From positions 116,603 through 180,602 of the forward strand of contig NZ_VOBN01000013.1 of NCBI RefSeq assembly GCF_008370045.1: a stretch of DNA of 64,000 bases, written 5' to 3'. The position numbers and the translations under genes are program-made. How positions within the stretch are numbered: position 1 is the first letter of the stretch; each line of letters begins with the position of its first letter. The notes below the pieces were generated by a model. That model worked only from the letters and a program-made list of their open reading frames with translations, was not told the DNA's origin and searched no databases. This DNA comes from Pseudomonas sp. ANT_J12 (GTDB lineage Bacteria; Pseudomonadota; Gammaproteobacteria; Pseudomonadales; Pseudomonadaceae). Shown here one piece after another: positions 42,479 through 50,790 of this stretch.

Positions 42479-43408
42479 ATGCTGCGTTTCGACGACTTGC
42501 AGTTGTTTGTCCGGGCGGCGGACCTGGGTAGCCTGTCGGCGGCGGCACGGGTGATGGACATGTCGGCGGCGGTGGCCAGTGCGGCGCTCAAGCGCATCGA
42601 ACAGCAACTCGGCGCCCGATTGCTGGCCCGTTCCACTCGCAGCTTGCGCCTGACTGCCGAAGGCGAAGGCTTTCTGGAATACGCCCGGGCGGCCCTGAGC
42701 AATCTGGACGAGGGCCGACGGTTGTTGGCCAGCGGTCAGGATCAGGTCAGCGGTGTGTTGCAACTGTCGGCGCCTTCGGATTTCGGGCGCAACCTGCTGC
42801 TGCCGTGGCTGGATGAGTTCCAGCGCGAGCACCCGAAGCTGACCGTGCGTTTGTTGCTGGGCGATCGCATCGCCGACCTGTTTCGCCAACCGGTGGACAT
42901 CGCCCTGCGCTACGGCGAACCGGAAGACTCGAGCCTGGTGGCGCTGCCCATCGCCCCGCAGAACCGTCGCGTGCTCTGTGCGTCGCCCGCTTACCTGGCC
43001 CGGCACGGCGAGCCCCGCCAGCTGGAGCAACTGGCGCAGCACAATTGCTTGCTGTTCATGCTCGGCAGCCGGGTGCACGACCGCTGGAGTTTCCATGATG
43101 GCAAGCGCGAAGTCGGGCTGACGGTCAGTGGCGACCGCTTCAGCGATGACGCCGACGTGGTGCGCCTGTGGGCGGTGGCGGGGGCCGGGATCGCCTACAA
43201 GTCCTGGCTCGATGTGGGGGCCGATGTGTTGGCCGGTCGCTTGAAAGTGCTGTTGCCGGAGTTGCTGTGTGAGCGCGCACCGCTGAATTTGCTGTGCGCC
43301 CATCGCGCGCAATTGAGTAAGCCGGTGAACCTTTTGCGGGAAATGCTTGCCAGCCGATGCGCACAGTTGAGTAGTCAATTTCCAGTGTTACCGGGGGCTG
43401 ATCATTAG
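42479..43408 (+). CDS. LysR-family transcriptional regulator
   Basis: 309 residues: N-terminal winged helix-turn-helix (MLRFDDLQLFVRAADLGSLS; AALKRIEQQLGARLL) and a periplasmic-binding-like effector domain with the CrgA/AaeR-type motif GVLQLSAPSDFGRNLLLPWL and DIALRYGEPEDSSLVALPI. It likely controls the divergent ABM/quinone-oxidoreductase pair, possibly in response to quinone-like electrophiles (inference). Confidence 0.9.
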   Translation: MLRFDDLQLFVRAADLGSLSAAARVMDMSAAVASAALKRIEQQLGARLLARSTRSLRLTAEGEGFLEYARAALSNLDEGRRLLASGQDQVSGVLQLSAPSDFGRNLLLPWLDEFQREHPKLTVRLLLGDRIADLFRQPVDIALRYGEPEDSSLVALPIAPQNRRVLCASPAYLARHGEPRQLEQLAQHNCLLFMLGSRVHDRWSFHDGKREVGLTVSGDRFSDDADVVRLWAVAGAGIAYKSWLDVGADVLAGRLKVLLPELLCERAPLNLLCAHRAQLSKPVNLLREMLASRCAQLSSQFPVLPGADH

Positions 43409-43711
43409 TCGCAGGTAAATAGCGAAATTTCTGTCAGGAACTATCACCACCCACGAACTCCCAAGGGCAGGATCCGGCGGTCAACCCGCTTATACTAGCG
43501 CCGCCTCATACCTGCACCGTCGAACCGGCCCGGACGCGTTCACCTTGCAGTCGTCCTTGCCCGGGAGTCGGCCCGGGTGGTTCGACAGAACGCGTTGTGT
43601 GGGTGGCGTGCCTGACTCGGTCCAAGACAGTTTTGCGTCTTGGCCGACGACACATTACTGGTCAAGATGTCTCTGAGCAGTAGACGAAACGATTCAACAG
43701 GGAGTGAATAC
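43409..43711. other. intergenic region before the ArsR-like regulator
   Basis: 303-bp gap. A -10-like TATACT occurs at about 43490-43496 (GCTTATACTAGCG). The frame upstream of 43712 is open from 43640 but lacks a ribosome site. No other feature is recognised. Confidence 0.45.
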
Positions 43712-44446
43712 ATGGAACATGCACCTTGCATCAGCCAGATCGCCACGTTGCTGGCTGACCCCAAGCGCAGCGCAATGATGTGGGCCTTGATGGATGGCTC
43801 GGCGCGGCATACCGAAGAGCTGGCCCTGGCAGCCGGGCTGTCGCCGTCTTCGGCCAGTGCACACCTGGGGCGTTTGTCCGCCGGAGGTCTGTTGAAAGTC
43901 GAAGAGCGCGGGCGAAAAAGGTTCTTCCGCCTGGCCGCGCCCGAAATCGGCGCCGCGGTAGAGGCCCTGGCCAGTGCGACCCTGGCCAGCAAGCCGCGGG
44001 ATATTCCGGAGACGATCAAACGCGGCAACCCTCTGGGCAAGCGCCAGCCTGCACCGTCGTCGCTGTTGCAGGCGCGGCTGTGCGATGACCATCTGGGTGG
44101 CACGCTGGCGGCGGACCTGTATCAGCGTTTGCTGGATGCCGGCTGGATCGAGCAGTTCGATCAGCGCGTCGTCGTCACCTATAAAGGCTCTACACAACTG
44201 GCCAACCGAGGGGTGTTCATCCAGGCCCTGGCCCACCGCAACGGGCAAGTCGCCTGTGCCTGCCCTGACTGGAGTGAACGCCGTCCGCACCTGGGCGGCT
44301 CACTGGGCGCGGCGTTGTTGCAGTTGTTCATGCAGTCCGGCTGGCTGACGCTGCCCAATGATTCGCGGGCCTTGCAGATCACTGCGGCCGGGCAGCGTGA
44401 AGTTCACCGTTTCGCCAAGGAGTCCGAGCTGGAAATGGCGTTGTAG
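43712..44446 (+). CDS. ArsR-like helix-turn-helix regulator
   Basis: 244 residues. An N-terminal ArsR-type winged helix (ISQIATLLADPKRSAMMWAL, ELALAAGLSPSSASAHLGRL, GLLKVEERGRKRFFRLA) with the Cys-free layout seen in YdfF/ArsR relatives is followed by a ~140-residue C-terminal part containing CACPDWSERRPHLGG, a Cys/His/Asp-containing stretch that could bind a ligand or metal. ATG at 43712 follows GGGAG. It lies directly upstream of the MFS gene in the same direction and may regulate it. Confidence 0.85.
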   Translation: MEHAPCISQIATLLADPKRSAMMWALMDGSARHTEELALAAGLSPSSASAHLGRLSAGGLLKVEERGRKRFFRLAAPEIGAAVEALASATLASKPRDIPETIKRGNPLGKRQPAPSSLLQARLCDDHLGGTLAADLYQRLLDAGWIEQFDQRVVVTYKGSTQLANRGVFIQALAHRNGQVACACPDWSERRPHLGGSLGAALLQLFMQSGWLTLPNDSRALQITAAGQREVHRFAKESELEMAL

Positions 44447-44573
44447 ACGCCTCGGGACCGACGTCTGAGGTGTCGGGCGTCGTTCAGGGTTGCGGGCAGG
44501 TCGCATCCAGCAATAACCCCCAGCCGCTATCGCGCACACTCGATCCGGGGACTTTCGGATGGGGGGACGTGGC

Positions 44574-45950
44574 ATGGAAATACCAGGATTCAGCGCGGCA
44601 GAACGCTTGGAACGGCTGCCCATCAGCGGCTATCACCGCATTATTTTCATCATTATTGCCTTGGCGTTTTTCTTCGACTCCATGGACCTGGCGATGATGA
44701 CGTTCCTGCTCGGCTCGATCAAAACCGAGTTCGGCCTGAGCAGCGCCCAGGCCGGGTTGCTGGCCAGTTCGAGCTTCTTTGGCATGGTGCTGGGGGCATC
44801 GCTGTCCGGCATGCTGGCCGACCGTTTCGGGCGCAAACCGGTGTTCCAGTGGAGCATCGTGTTGTGGGGCCTCGCCAGTTACCTGTGCTCCACCGCGCAG
44901 ACGGTGGAAACCCTGACGCTGTTCCGCATCCTCCTGGGGATCGGCATGGGCATGGAGTTTCCCATCGCTCAGTCGATGCTCTCGGAGCTGATTCCGGCCA
45001 AGGGCCGTGGGCGCTATATCGCGTTGATGGACGGATTCTGGCCGCTGGGTTTCGTCGCCGCCGGGGTGCTGTCGTATTTCCTGTTGCCGGTGATTGGCTG
45101 GCGCGACATCTTCCTGGTGTTTGCGGTGCCGGCGGTGTTTGTCCTGGCGATTCGTTTCTTCATTCCCGAGTCACCGCGCTGGCTCGAACAGGCCGGCAAG
45201 CATGCGGCGGCGGACAAGGTCTTGCTGGGTATCGAAGATCGGGTCCGCAGGTCCTTGGGACGTTCTGATCTTCCCTCGCCGATCCGCTTGCCCCGAGTGG
45301 CAAGCACGCCGGGGACTTTCTTTTCCGCGTTGCAGCAGATCTGGTCGCCGCTGTACCGCCAGCGCACGATGATGATCTGGAGCGTCTGGTTCTTCGCTTT
45401 GCTCGGCTTCTACGGCTTGACCTCGTGGCTTAGCGCCTTGTTGCAACAGTCGGGTTTTGCCGTGACCCAGTCGGTGTATTACACGGTGCTGATTTCCCTC
45501 GGCGGGATTCCCGGTTTCCTCATGGCCGCCTGGCTGGTGGAACGCTGGGGACGTAAACCGGTGTGCATCGTGACGTTGCTGGGCGGTGGGGTGATGGCGT
45601 TTCTCTACGGCCAGAGCGCGGTGTTTGGCGGCAACGTCGCCCTGCTGATCACCTCGGGTCTGCTGATGCAATTCTTCCTGTTCGGCATGTGGGCCGTGCT
45701 CTACACCTACACCCCGGAGCTGTACCCGACCTCGGCGCGAGCCACGGGCTCGGGGTTTGCTTCGGCGATCGGGCGCGTCGGTTCGTTGCTCGGGCCGTTG
45801 GTGACCGGGCTGGTGTTCCCGATTACCGGGCAGGGCGGAGTGTTCGCCTTGGGGGCGATGTGCTTTGCGATTGCGGCGGCGGTGGTGTGGATGTTCGGGA
45901 TGGAGACGCGGGGCAAGACGTTGGAGGAGTTGAGCGAGGCGGTTACTTGA
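44574..45950 (+). CDS. MFS transporter (sugar/aromatic-acid type)
   Basis: 458 residues, 12 predicted transmembrane helices. Family motifs include DSMDLAMMTFLLG in helix 1, GMLADRFGRKPVF (motif A), GIGMGMEFPIAQSMLSELIP with RGRY, and PESPRWLEQAGK after helix 6, typical of the sugar-porter/AAHS-like group; ELYPTSARATGSGFASAIGR follows helix 10. The start is uncertain: ATG at 44574 is preferred over 44559. Substrate unknown. Follows the ArsR-like regulator by 127 bp. Confidence 0.85.
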   Translation: MEIPGFSAAERLERLPISGYHRIIFIIIALAFFFDSMDLAMMTFLLGSIKTEFGLSSAQAGLLASSSFFGMVLGASLSGMLADRFGRKPVFQWSIVLWGLASYLCSTAQTVETLTLFRILLGIGMGMEFPIAQSMLSELIPAKGRGRYIALMDGFWPLGFVAAGVLSYFLLPVIGWRDIFLVFAVPAVFVLAIRFFIPESPRWLEQAGKHAAADKVLLGIEDRVRRSLGRSDLPSPIRLPRVASTPGTFFSALQQIWSPLYRQRTMMIWSVWFFALLGFYGLTSWLSALLQQSGFAVTQSVYYTVLISLGGIPGFLMAAWLVERWGRKPVCIVTLLGGGVMAFLYGQSAVFGGNVALLITSGLLMQFFLFGMWAVLYTYTPELYPTSARATGSGFASAIGRVGSLLGPLVTGLVFPITGQGGVFALGAMCFAIAAAVVWMFGMETRGKTLEELSEAVT

Positions 45951-45951
45951 A

Positions 45952-46058
45952 GATCGTTCCCACGCTCTGCGTGGGAATGCCTCAATGGACGCTCTGCGTC
46001 CGCTTTTGGGACGCGGAGCGTCCCGGGCTGCATTCCCACGCGGAGCGTGGGAACGATC
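45952..46058. repeat. family-C palindrome between convergent genes
   Basis: Arms GATCGTTCCCACGCTCTGCG and CGGAGCGTGGGAACGATC start right after the MFS stop and end 13 bases before the stop of the deaminase gene. Likely a shared transcript end. Confidence 0.88.
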
Positions 46059-46070
46059 ATTGCGGCAGGC

Positions 46071-47024
46071 TTACGGTTTGACCAGTCGAGCATCCAGGCT
46101 GTTCTGGGCCAAGCGCTTGGCCTGGTCCTGGGTCATGCCCAGATCGGTGTACAGCGCGTGGAAGTTCTCCGTGACATAACCGCCGAAGTACGCCGGGTCA
46201 TCGGAGTTCACCGTCACTTTCACCCCGCGTTCAAGCATGTCGAGGATGTTGTGCTGGGACATGTGATCGAACACGCAAAGCTTGGTGTTCGACAACGGGC
46301 ACACGGTCAGCGGGATCTGCTCGTCGATGATCCGCTGCATCAGGCGCTCGTCTTCGATGGCGCGCACGCCATGGTCGATACGCTGGATTTTCAGCAGGTC
46401 GATGGCTTCCCAGATGTACTCCGGCGGGCCTTCTTCACCAGCGTGGGCGACGGTCAGGAAGCCTTCGTGGCGAGCACGATCAAACACGCGCTGAAACTTG
46501 CTCGGCGGGTGACCCATCTCCGAACTGTCCAGGCCCACGGCCACAAACGCATCGCGGAACGGCAGCGCCTGGTCGAGGGTTTTCTGTGCTTCGTCTTCGC
46601 TCAAGTGGCGCAGGAAGCTCAGGATCAAACCGCTGGTGATACCCAGTTGCTGCTCGCCATCTTTCAGCGCAGCCGCGATGCCGTTGAGCACCACTTCGAA
46701 CGGCACACCACGGTCGGTATGGGTCTGCGGGTCGAAGAACGGTTCGGTGTGAATCACGTTCTGCGCCTTGCAACGCAACAGGTAGGCCCAGGTCAGGTCG
46801 TAGAAATCCTGGGAGGTGCGCAGCACATCGGCACCCTTGTAGTACAGGTCGAGAAACTCCTGCAGGTTGTTGAAGGCGTAGGCCTTGCGCAGTGTTTCGA
46901 CGTCGTCCCAAGGCAGGGCGATCTTGTTGCGTTCGGCCAGGGCGAACAGCAGCTCAGGCTCCAGCGAGCCTTCCAGGTGCAAGTGCAGTTCTGCCTTGGG
47001 CAGGGCATTCAGCCAGTCGTACAT
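46071..47024 (-). CDS. adenine deaminase (adenosine-deaminase-like)
   Basis: 317-residue zinc amidohydrolase. The metal ligands H14 and H16 lie in KAELHLHLEGS, then HAGEEGPPEYIWEA, the catalytic HGVRAIED region and the metal-binding Asp in VTVNSDDPAYFGGY. Despite the usual label adenosine deaminase, the P. aeruginosa homologue in this same gene order (PA0148) was shown to prefer adenine, converting it to hypoxanthine. The neighbourhood of purine genes supports that. Standard length; ATG at 47024. Confidence 0.88.
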   Translation of the reverse strand: MYDWLNALPKAELHLHLEGSLEPELLFALAERNKIALPWDDVETLRKAYAFNNLQEFLDLYYKGADVLRTSQDFYDLTWAYLLRCKAQNVIHTEPFFDPQTHTDRGVPFEVVLNGIAAALKDGEQQLGITSGLILSFLRHLSEDEAQKTLDQALPFRDAFVAVGLDSSEMGHPPSKFQRVFDRARHEGFLTVAHAGEEGPPEYIWEAIDLLKIQRIDHGVRAIEDERLMQRIIDEQIPLTVCPLSNTKLCVFDHMSQHNILDMLERGVKVTVNSDDPAYFGGYVTENFHALYTDLGMTQDQAKRLAQNSLDARLVKP

Positions 47025-47105
47025 GTTCGAATTCTCATCAGGTGCAATGACGGCATTCTACAGATGCTCGCTGCAACAATTGGTAAAACCTGACCAGACG
47101 GTTGA

Positions 47106-48071
47106 TCAAACCGCTTCCTGTTCCCGGCGATAGGCGTAGGTATCGGCGAAGCGTGACAGCAGGAATTCAGCGCAGGTGGTGGCCGGATATTTCGCCGGAT
47201 GCGATTCATCCTGGCAACCGGGCAGGCATTCGATGGGTGTGTCGGGATGCGGTTCGGCGAAGAACGGCATGGAGTAGCGGTCCACACCCAGCGGACTGAT
47301 CACCCGGTGCGGTGTCGACAGGTAACGATCGTTGCTCCAGCGCGCCATCATGTCGCCGAGGTTTACCACGAACGTGCCTTCGATCGGCGGCGCGTCTATC
47401 CATTGACCTTTGACGTTGCGCACTTGCAGGCCACCGGCGGCGTCCTGGTAGAGCAGGGTGATGCAGCCGTAATCGGTGTGGGCGCCGGCGCCTTGTTGCT
47501 CGTCGGAACTGGCGGTGTGGCGCGGCGGGTAGTGAATCATTCGCAGCACGCTGACCGGCTCGTTAAAGCGTGTGTCGAAGAAGTCCCGTTCAATGCCGAG
47601 CGCCATCGTCATGGCGCGCAACAGGGTTTGGGCGAGGGCCTGCATGTCGAGGTAGTGCTGCTCCATCAGCGCTGGCCAACCGTGCATCGAGGGATGGCGA
47701 TTGGGGCCGCGCAGCGGTTTTTCTGCCAGCACTTGCGGGTGATCGGCGGGCAGGTGCAGGCCCATGTCGAAGGTTTCTTTCAGGTCGCTGGGTTTGCTTG
47801 GGTCCAGTTGCTCGGTGGCGATGGCGCCGTAGCCGCGATGGTGTCGGGTCTGGGTGATGTCGATCTTGAGTTTTTCGGCGGCAGGCAGGGCGAAGAAACG
47901 TTGGGCGTGGTCGAGCACGGCGTCGATGCGGGCGGCGCTGATCGGATGACCCTTGATGTAGAAGAAGCCCCAATTGCGGCAGGCGTGGTCGATTTGGGTG
48001 GCGACGGATTGCCAGGCATCCTGGTCGTCGGTGTAGAGCGGGGCGATGTCGATGATCGGGAGCTGATTCAT
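47106..48071 (-). CDS. 2-oxoglutarate-Fe(II) oxygenase, isopenicillin-N-synthase-like
   Basis: 321 residues. An N-terminal DIOX_N domain (LPIIDIAPLYTDD, WGFFYIKGHPI) and a C-terminal 2OG-FeII domain with iron ligands H and D in GAHTDYGCITLLYQD, the distal His in STPHRVISP and the 2OG-binding Arg in DRYSMPFF. It oxidises an unknown small substrate. It lies 81 bases upstream of the adenine deaminase gene on the same strand, and in a purine-catabolic context, so a purine or methylated purine/pyrimidine is a reasonable guess. Confidence 0.9.
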   Translation of the reverse strand: MNQLPIIDIAPLYTDDQDAWQSVATQIDHACRNWGFFYIKGHPISAARIDAVLDHAQRFFALPAAEKLKIDITQTRHHRGYGAIATEQLDPSKPSDLKETFDMGLHLPADHPQVLAEKPLRGPNRHPSMHGWPALMEQHYLDMQALAQTLLRAMTMALGIERDFFDTRFNEPVSVLRMIHYPPRHTASSDEQQGAGAHTDYGCITLLYQDAAGGLQVRNVKGQWIDAPPIEGTFVVNLGDMMARWSNDRYLSTPHRVISPLGVDRYSMPFFAEPHPDTPIECLPGCQDESHPAKYPATTCAEFLLSRFADTYAYRREQEAV

Positions 48072-48088
48072 GCTGAATTCTCGCTAAT

Positions 48089-48193
48089 GATCGTTCCCAC
48101 GCTCCGCGTGGGAATGCCTCATGGGACGCTCCGCGTTCCAAGGGGACGCGGAGCGTCCCGGGCTGCATTCCCACGCGGAGCGTGGGAACGATC
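48089..48193. repeat. family-C palindrome
   Basis: Arms GATCGTTCCCACGCTCCGCG and CGCGGAGCGTGGGAACGATC between the oxygenase start and the BMP gene stop on the minus strand. Probably the transcript end of the BMP gene. Confidence 0.88.
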
Positions 48194-48205
48194 TGCAGAA
48201 GGGAA

Positions 48206-49288
48206 TTACTTCGGAATGTCGGCCTTCATGCCTTCAACGTAATAATTCATCGACGCCAATTCCGCATTGCTCGCCGTTGCCCCCGCCGGGATTTTCTCGA
48301 CACCGGCCTGATCCTTGATCGGCCCGGTAAACGGATGCAGCGCACCGCTCTTGATGTCGGCAATGATCTGCTCGGCCTCGGCTTTCACCGGCGCCGGCAC
48401 CAGGTCGCTGATCGGCAGTTCAACCGTGCCTTCCTTCAAACCACCCCAGTAATCCTGGGATTTCCAGGTGTGGTCGAGCACGCTCTGGGTCGCTTGAATG
48501 TAGTGCGGGCCCCAGTCGTTGACGATGGAGGTCAGCACCGCTTTCGGCCCGAAGTGCGCCATGTCCGAAGCGTAGCCCACGGCATACACGCCGCGACGTT
48601 CGGCGGCCTGGATCGGCGCCGGGCTGTCGGTGTGCTGGAACACCACGTCCACGCCCTGGTCGATCAGCGCGTTGGCGGCATCCGCCTCTTTACCCGGATC
48701 GAACCACGAGTTGACCCACACCACCTTGATCTCGGTGCCGGGGTTGTACTTGTTCAGGGCCAGTTGAATGGCGTTGATGTCGCGGATCACTTCCGGGATC
48801 GGGAACGAGGCGACGTAACCGATCTTCTTGGTCTTGGTCATCTTCGCCGCGAGGAAACCTCCTACATAGCGTCCCTCATAGGTGCGCGCCAGGTAGGTGC
48901 CGAGGTTCTTGTCCTGCTTGTAGCCGGTGGCGTGTTCGAAAGTGACCTTTGGGAATTGCTTGGCGACTTTCAGGGTCGGGTTCATGTAGCCGAAGGAGGT
49001 GGTGAAGATCAGGTCGTAGTTGTCCTTGGCCATGTTGCGGATCACCCGCTCGGCGTCGGCGCCTTCGGCGACGTTCTCCACGTAATTGGTGGTGATCTGC
49101 GAACCGAACTTCTCCGCCAGCGCCTTGCGTCCCTGTTCATGCTGATACGTCCAGCCGTGGTCACCGATCGGGCCGATATAGACGAAGCCGACTTTCTGCG
49201 GGTCGGCGGCACTGGCGCTCAGGCTGGCGCTCAGACCGATGGCCGCCGCGACGGTGCACAGCAACTTCTTCAACGGACGTTTATGCAT
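48206..49288 (-). CDS. BMP-family nucleoside/purine-binding lipoprotein-like ABC substrate-binding protein
   Basis: 360 residues: signal peptide (LLCTVAAAIGLSASLSASAA) without a lipobox, then a periplasmic-binding fold of the Bmp/PnrA family (VGFVYIGPIGDHGWTYQHEQ, DLIFTTSFGYMNPTLKVAKQ, GYVASFPIPEVIRDINAIQL, VVFQHTDSPAPIQAAERRGV). Such proteins bind nucleosides or purines and feed ABC importers. The matching ATPase and permeases are at 54.0-57.6 kb, five genes away. The upstream in-frame ATG at 49303 overlaps the ribosome site GGAG for the start at 49288. Confidence 0.9.
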   Translation of the reverse strand: MHKRPLKKLLCTVAAAIGLSASLSASAADPQKVGFVYIGPIGDHGWTYQHEQGRKALAEKFGSQITTNYVENVAEGADAERVIRNMAKDNYDLIFTTSFGYMNPTLKVAKQFPKVTFEHATGYKQDKNLGTYLARTYEGRYVGGFLAAKMTKTKKIGYVASFPIPEVIRDINAIQLALNKYNPGTEIKVVWVNSWFDPGKEADAANALIDQGVDVVFQHTDSPAPIQAAERRGVYAVGYASDMAHFGPKAVLTSIVNDWGPHYIQATQSVLDHTWKSQDYWGGLKEGTVELPISDLVPAPVKAEAEQIIADIKSGALHPFTGPIKDQAGVEKIPAGATASNAELASMNYYVEGMKADIPK

Positions 49289-49604
49289 GAACTCGAACTC
49301 CATTTTGTTTTGAGGTTGGCGAGGTCAATGCAAATTGCTGACCAACAGGACAACAAAAAAATCCGAAATCGTGTGGAGGCCTTCGCGGGCAAGCCTCGCT
49401 CTTACAAAAACGACGCGAACACCGCCCCTGCAGGAGCGAGGCTTGCCCGCGAAGAGGCCCTGACGGCTGCCGCAGAACTATCCCGGTGCACGCTTGCCCA
49501 TCCACGCCATCCACTGGTGCGCTAAGGTGTAACGAAACGTTAGCGCCGCCCCGCATTCAGTAGCTCATCACACCGATCCCGCTCCCCTGTGCAAAAGGCT
49601 CGCA
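49289..49604. repeat. divergent BMP/antiporter region with family-B palindrome (49376-49459)
   Basis: 316-bp gap. It holds a family-B palindrome (GGCCTTCGCGGGCAAGCCTC and GAGGCTTGCCCGCGAAGAGG arms) and, downstream, the inverted repeat GCGCTAA (49519-49525) / TTAGCGC (49540-49546), an operator-like dyad 60 bases before the antiporter start. No gene is visible. Confidence 0.7.
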
Positions 49605-50693
49605 ATGCTCACACACCTCAAGCAAGAAAGTTTCCTGCTGCTGGCCGTCCTCGCCGCCATCATGGCCTACCCGTTGGAGCACTGGATGCTGCACAGCGGC
49701 CAGCCCGTCGCACTGGCCGCCGGCCTGGTGCTGATCGCCTTCATCGTCGTGGCCTCCATGCGTGTCGCGCATCACGCCGAACTGCTCGCGGAGAAAGTCG
49801 GCGACCCCTACGGCACGATGATCCTGACCCTGGCCGCGGTGCTGGTGGAAGTGGTGATCCTGGCGATCATGATGAGCAACGAAGCCTCGCCGACCCTGGT
49901 GCGCGACACGATTTACTCGGCGGTGATGCTCGATATCAACGGCATCCTCGGCCTGGCGGCGTTGATGGGTGGGATCAAGCATGGCGAACAGTCCTACAAC
50001 GACGATTCGGCGCGCAGCTACAGCGTGATGATCCTCACCGCCATGGGCGTTTCCATGGTGGTGCCGGAGTTCATTCCCGAGGCCAATTGGAAGGTTTATT
50101 CGGCGTTCACCATTGGCGCGATGGTCGTGCTCTATACCTTGTTCCTGCGCATGCAGGTCGGGCCGCACAGTTACTTCTTCAGCTACAGCTACCCGGAAAA
50201 ACGCCGCAAGAAAGACCCCGAAGAGGACACCGAATCGGTCAACGTGCCGCTCAGCATCGCGACCCTGGTGTTTGGCGTGGTGGTGATCGGCGCACTGGCC
50301 GAAGTGATGTCCAAGACCCTCGACCTGGGCCTGGAAGGCACCGGCGCGCCGCCCGTCATCACAGCGATCCTGGTGGCAGCGATCTCCGCCGCCCCAGAGA
50401 TCCTGACCGCGTTGCGCGCAGCCTTGGCTAACCGCATGCAATCGGTGGTCAACATCGCGATGGGGGCTTCGCTGTCGACGGTAATCCTGACCGTGCCGGT
50501 GATGGAAGCGATGGCGCTCTACACCGGCCAACCGTTTCAGATGGCGATGACCCCGGTGCAGACGGTGATGATCTTCCTGACGTTGATCGTCAGTGCGATC
50601 AACCTCAATGACGGGGAGACCAATGCCATTGAGGGCATGACGCATTTTGTGTTGTTTGCGACGTTTATCATGTTGTCGTTACTCGGCCTTTAA
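49605..50693 (+). CDS. ChaA-type cation:proton antiporter
   Basis: 362 residues, about 11 transmembrane helices, CaCA superfamily. The two alpha-repeats are recognisable: HHAELLAEKVGDPYGTMILT with VLVEVVILA, and AAISAAPEILTALRAALANR with ASLSTVILTVPV; the acidic residues in these helices bind the cation. A charged cytoplasmic loop (KRRKKDPEEDTES) divides the halves. It most resembles ChaA/ionic transporter y4hA, which exchange Na+ or Ca2+ (or K+) for H+. It interrupts the purine gene block, and no functional link is evident. Confidence 0.88.
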   Translation: MLTHLKQESFLLLAVLAAIMAYPLEHWMLHSGQPVALAAGLVLIAFIVVASMRVAHHAELLAEKVGDPYGTMILTLAAVLVEVVILAIMMSNEASPTLVRDTIYSAVMLDINGILGLAALMGGIKHGEQSYNDDSARSYSVMILTAMGVSMVVPEFIPEANWKVYSAFTIGAMVVLYTLFLRMQVGPHSYFFSYSYPEKRRKKDPEEDTESVNVPLSIATLVFGVVVIGALAEVMSKTLDLGLEGTGAPPVITAILVAAISAAPEILTALRAALANRMQSVVNIAMGASLSTVILTVPVMEAMALYTGQPFQMAMTPVQTVMIFLTLIVSAINLNDGETNAIEGMTHFVLFATFIMLSLLGL

Positions 50694-50696
50694 GAG

Positions 50697-50784
50697 CTTC
50701 GCGGGCAAGCCTCGCTCCTACAGGTTTTGCGCCAATCTCATGACTGGCACAAAACCTGTAGGAGCGAGGCTTGCCCGCGAAGGC
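50697..50784. repeat. family-B palindrome between convergent genes
   Basis: Near-perfect arms CTTCGCGGGCAAGCCTCGCT and AGCGAGGCTTGCCCGCGAAG, with AAAACCTGTAGG-type inner arms. Between the antiporter stop and the deaminase stop; likely shared transcript end. Confidence 0.88.
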
Positions 50785-50790
50785 GTCCGA

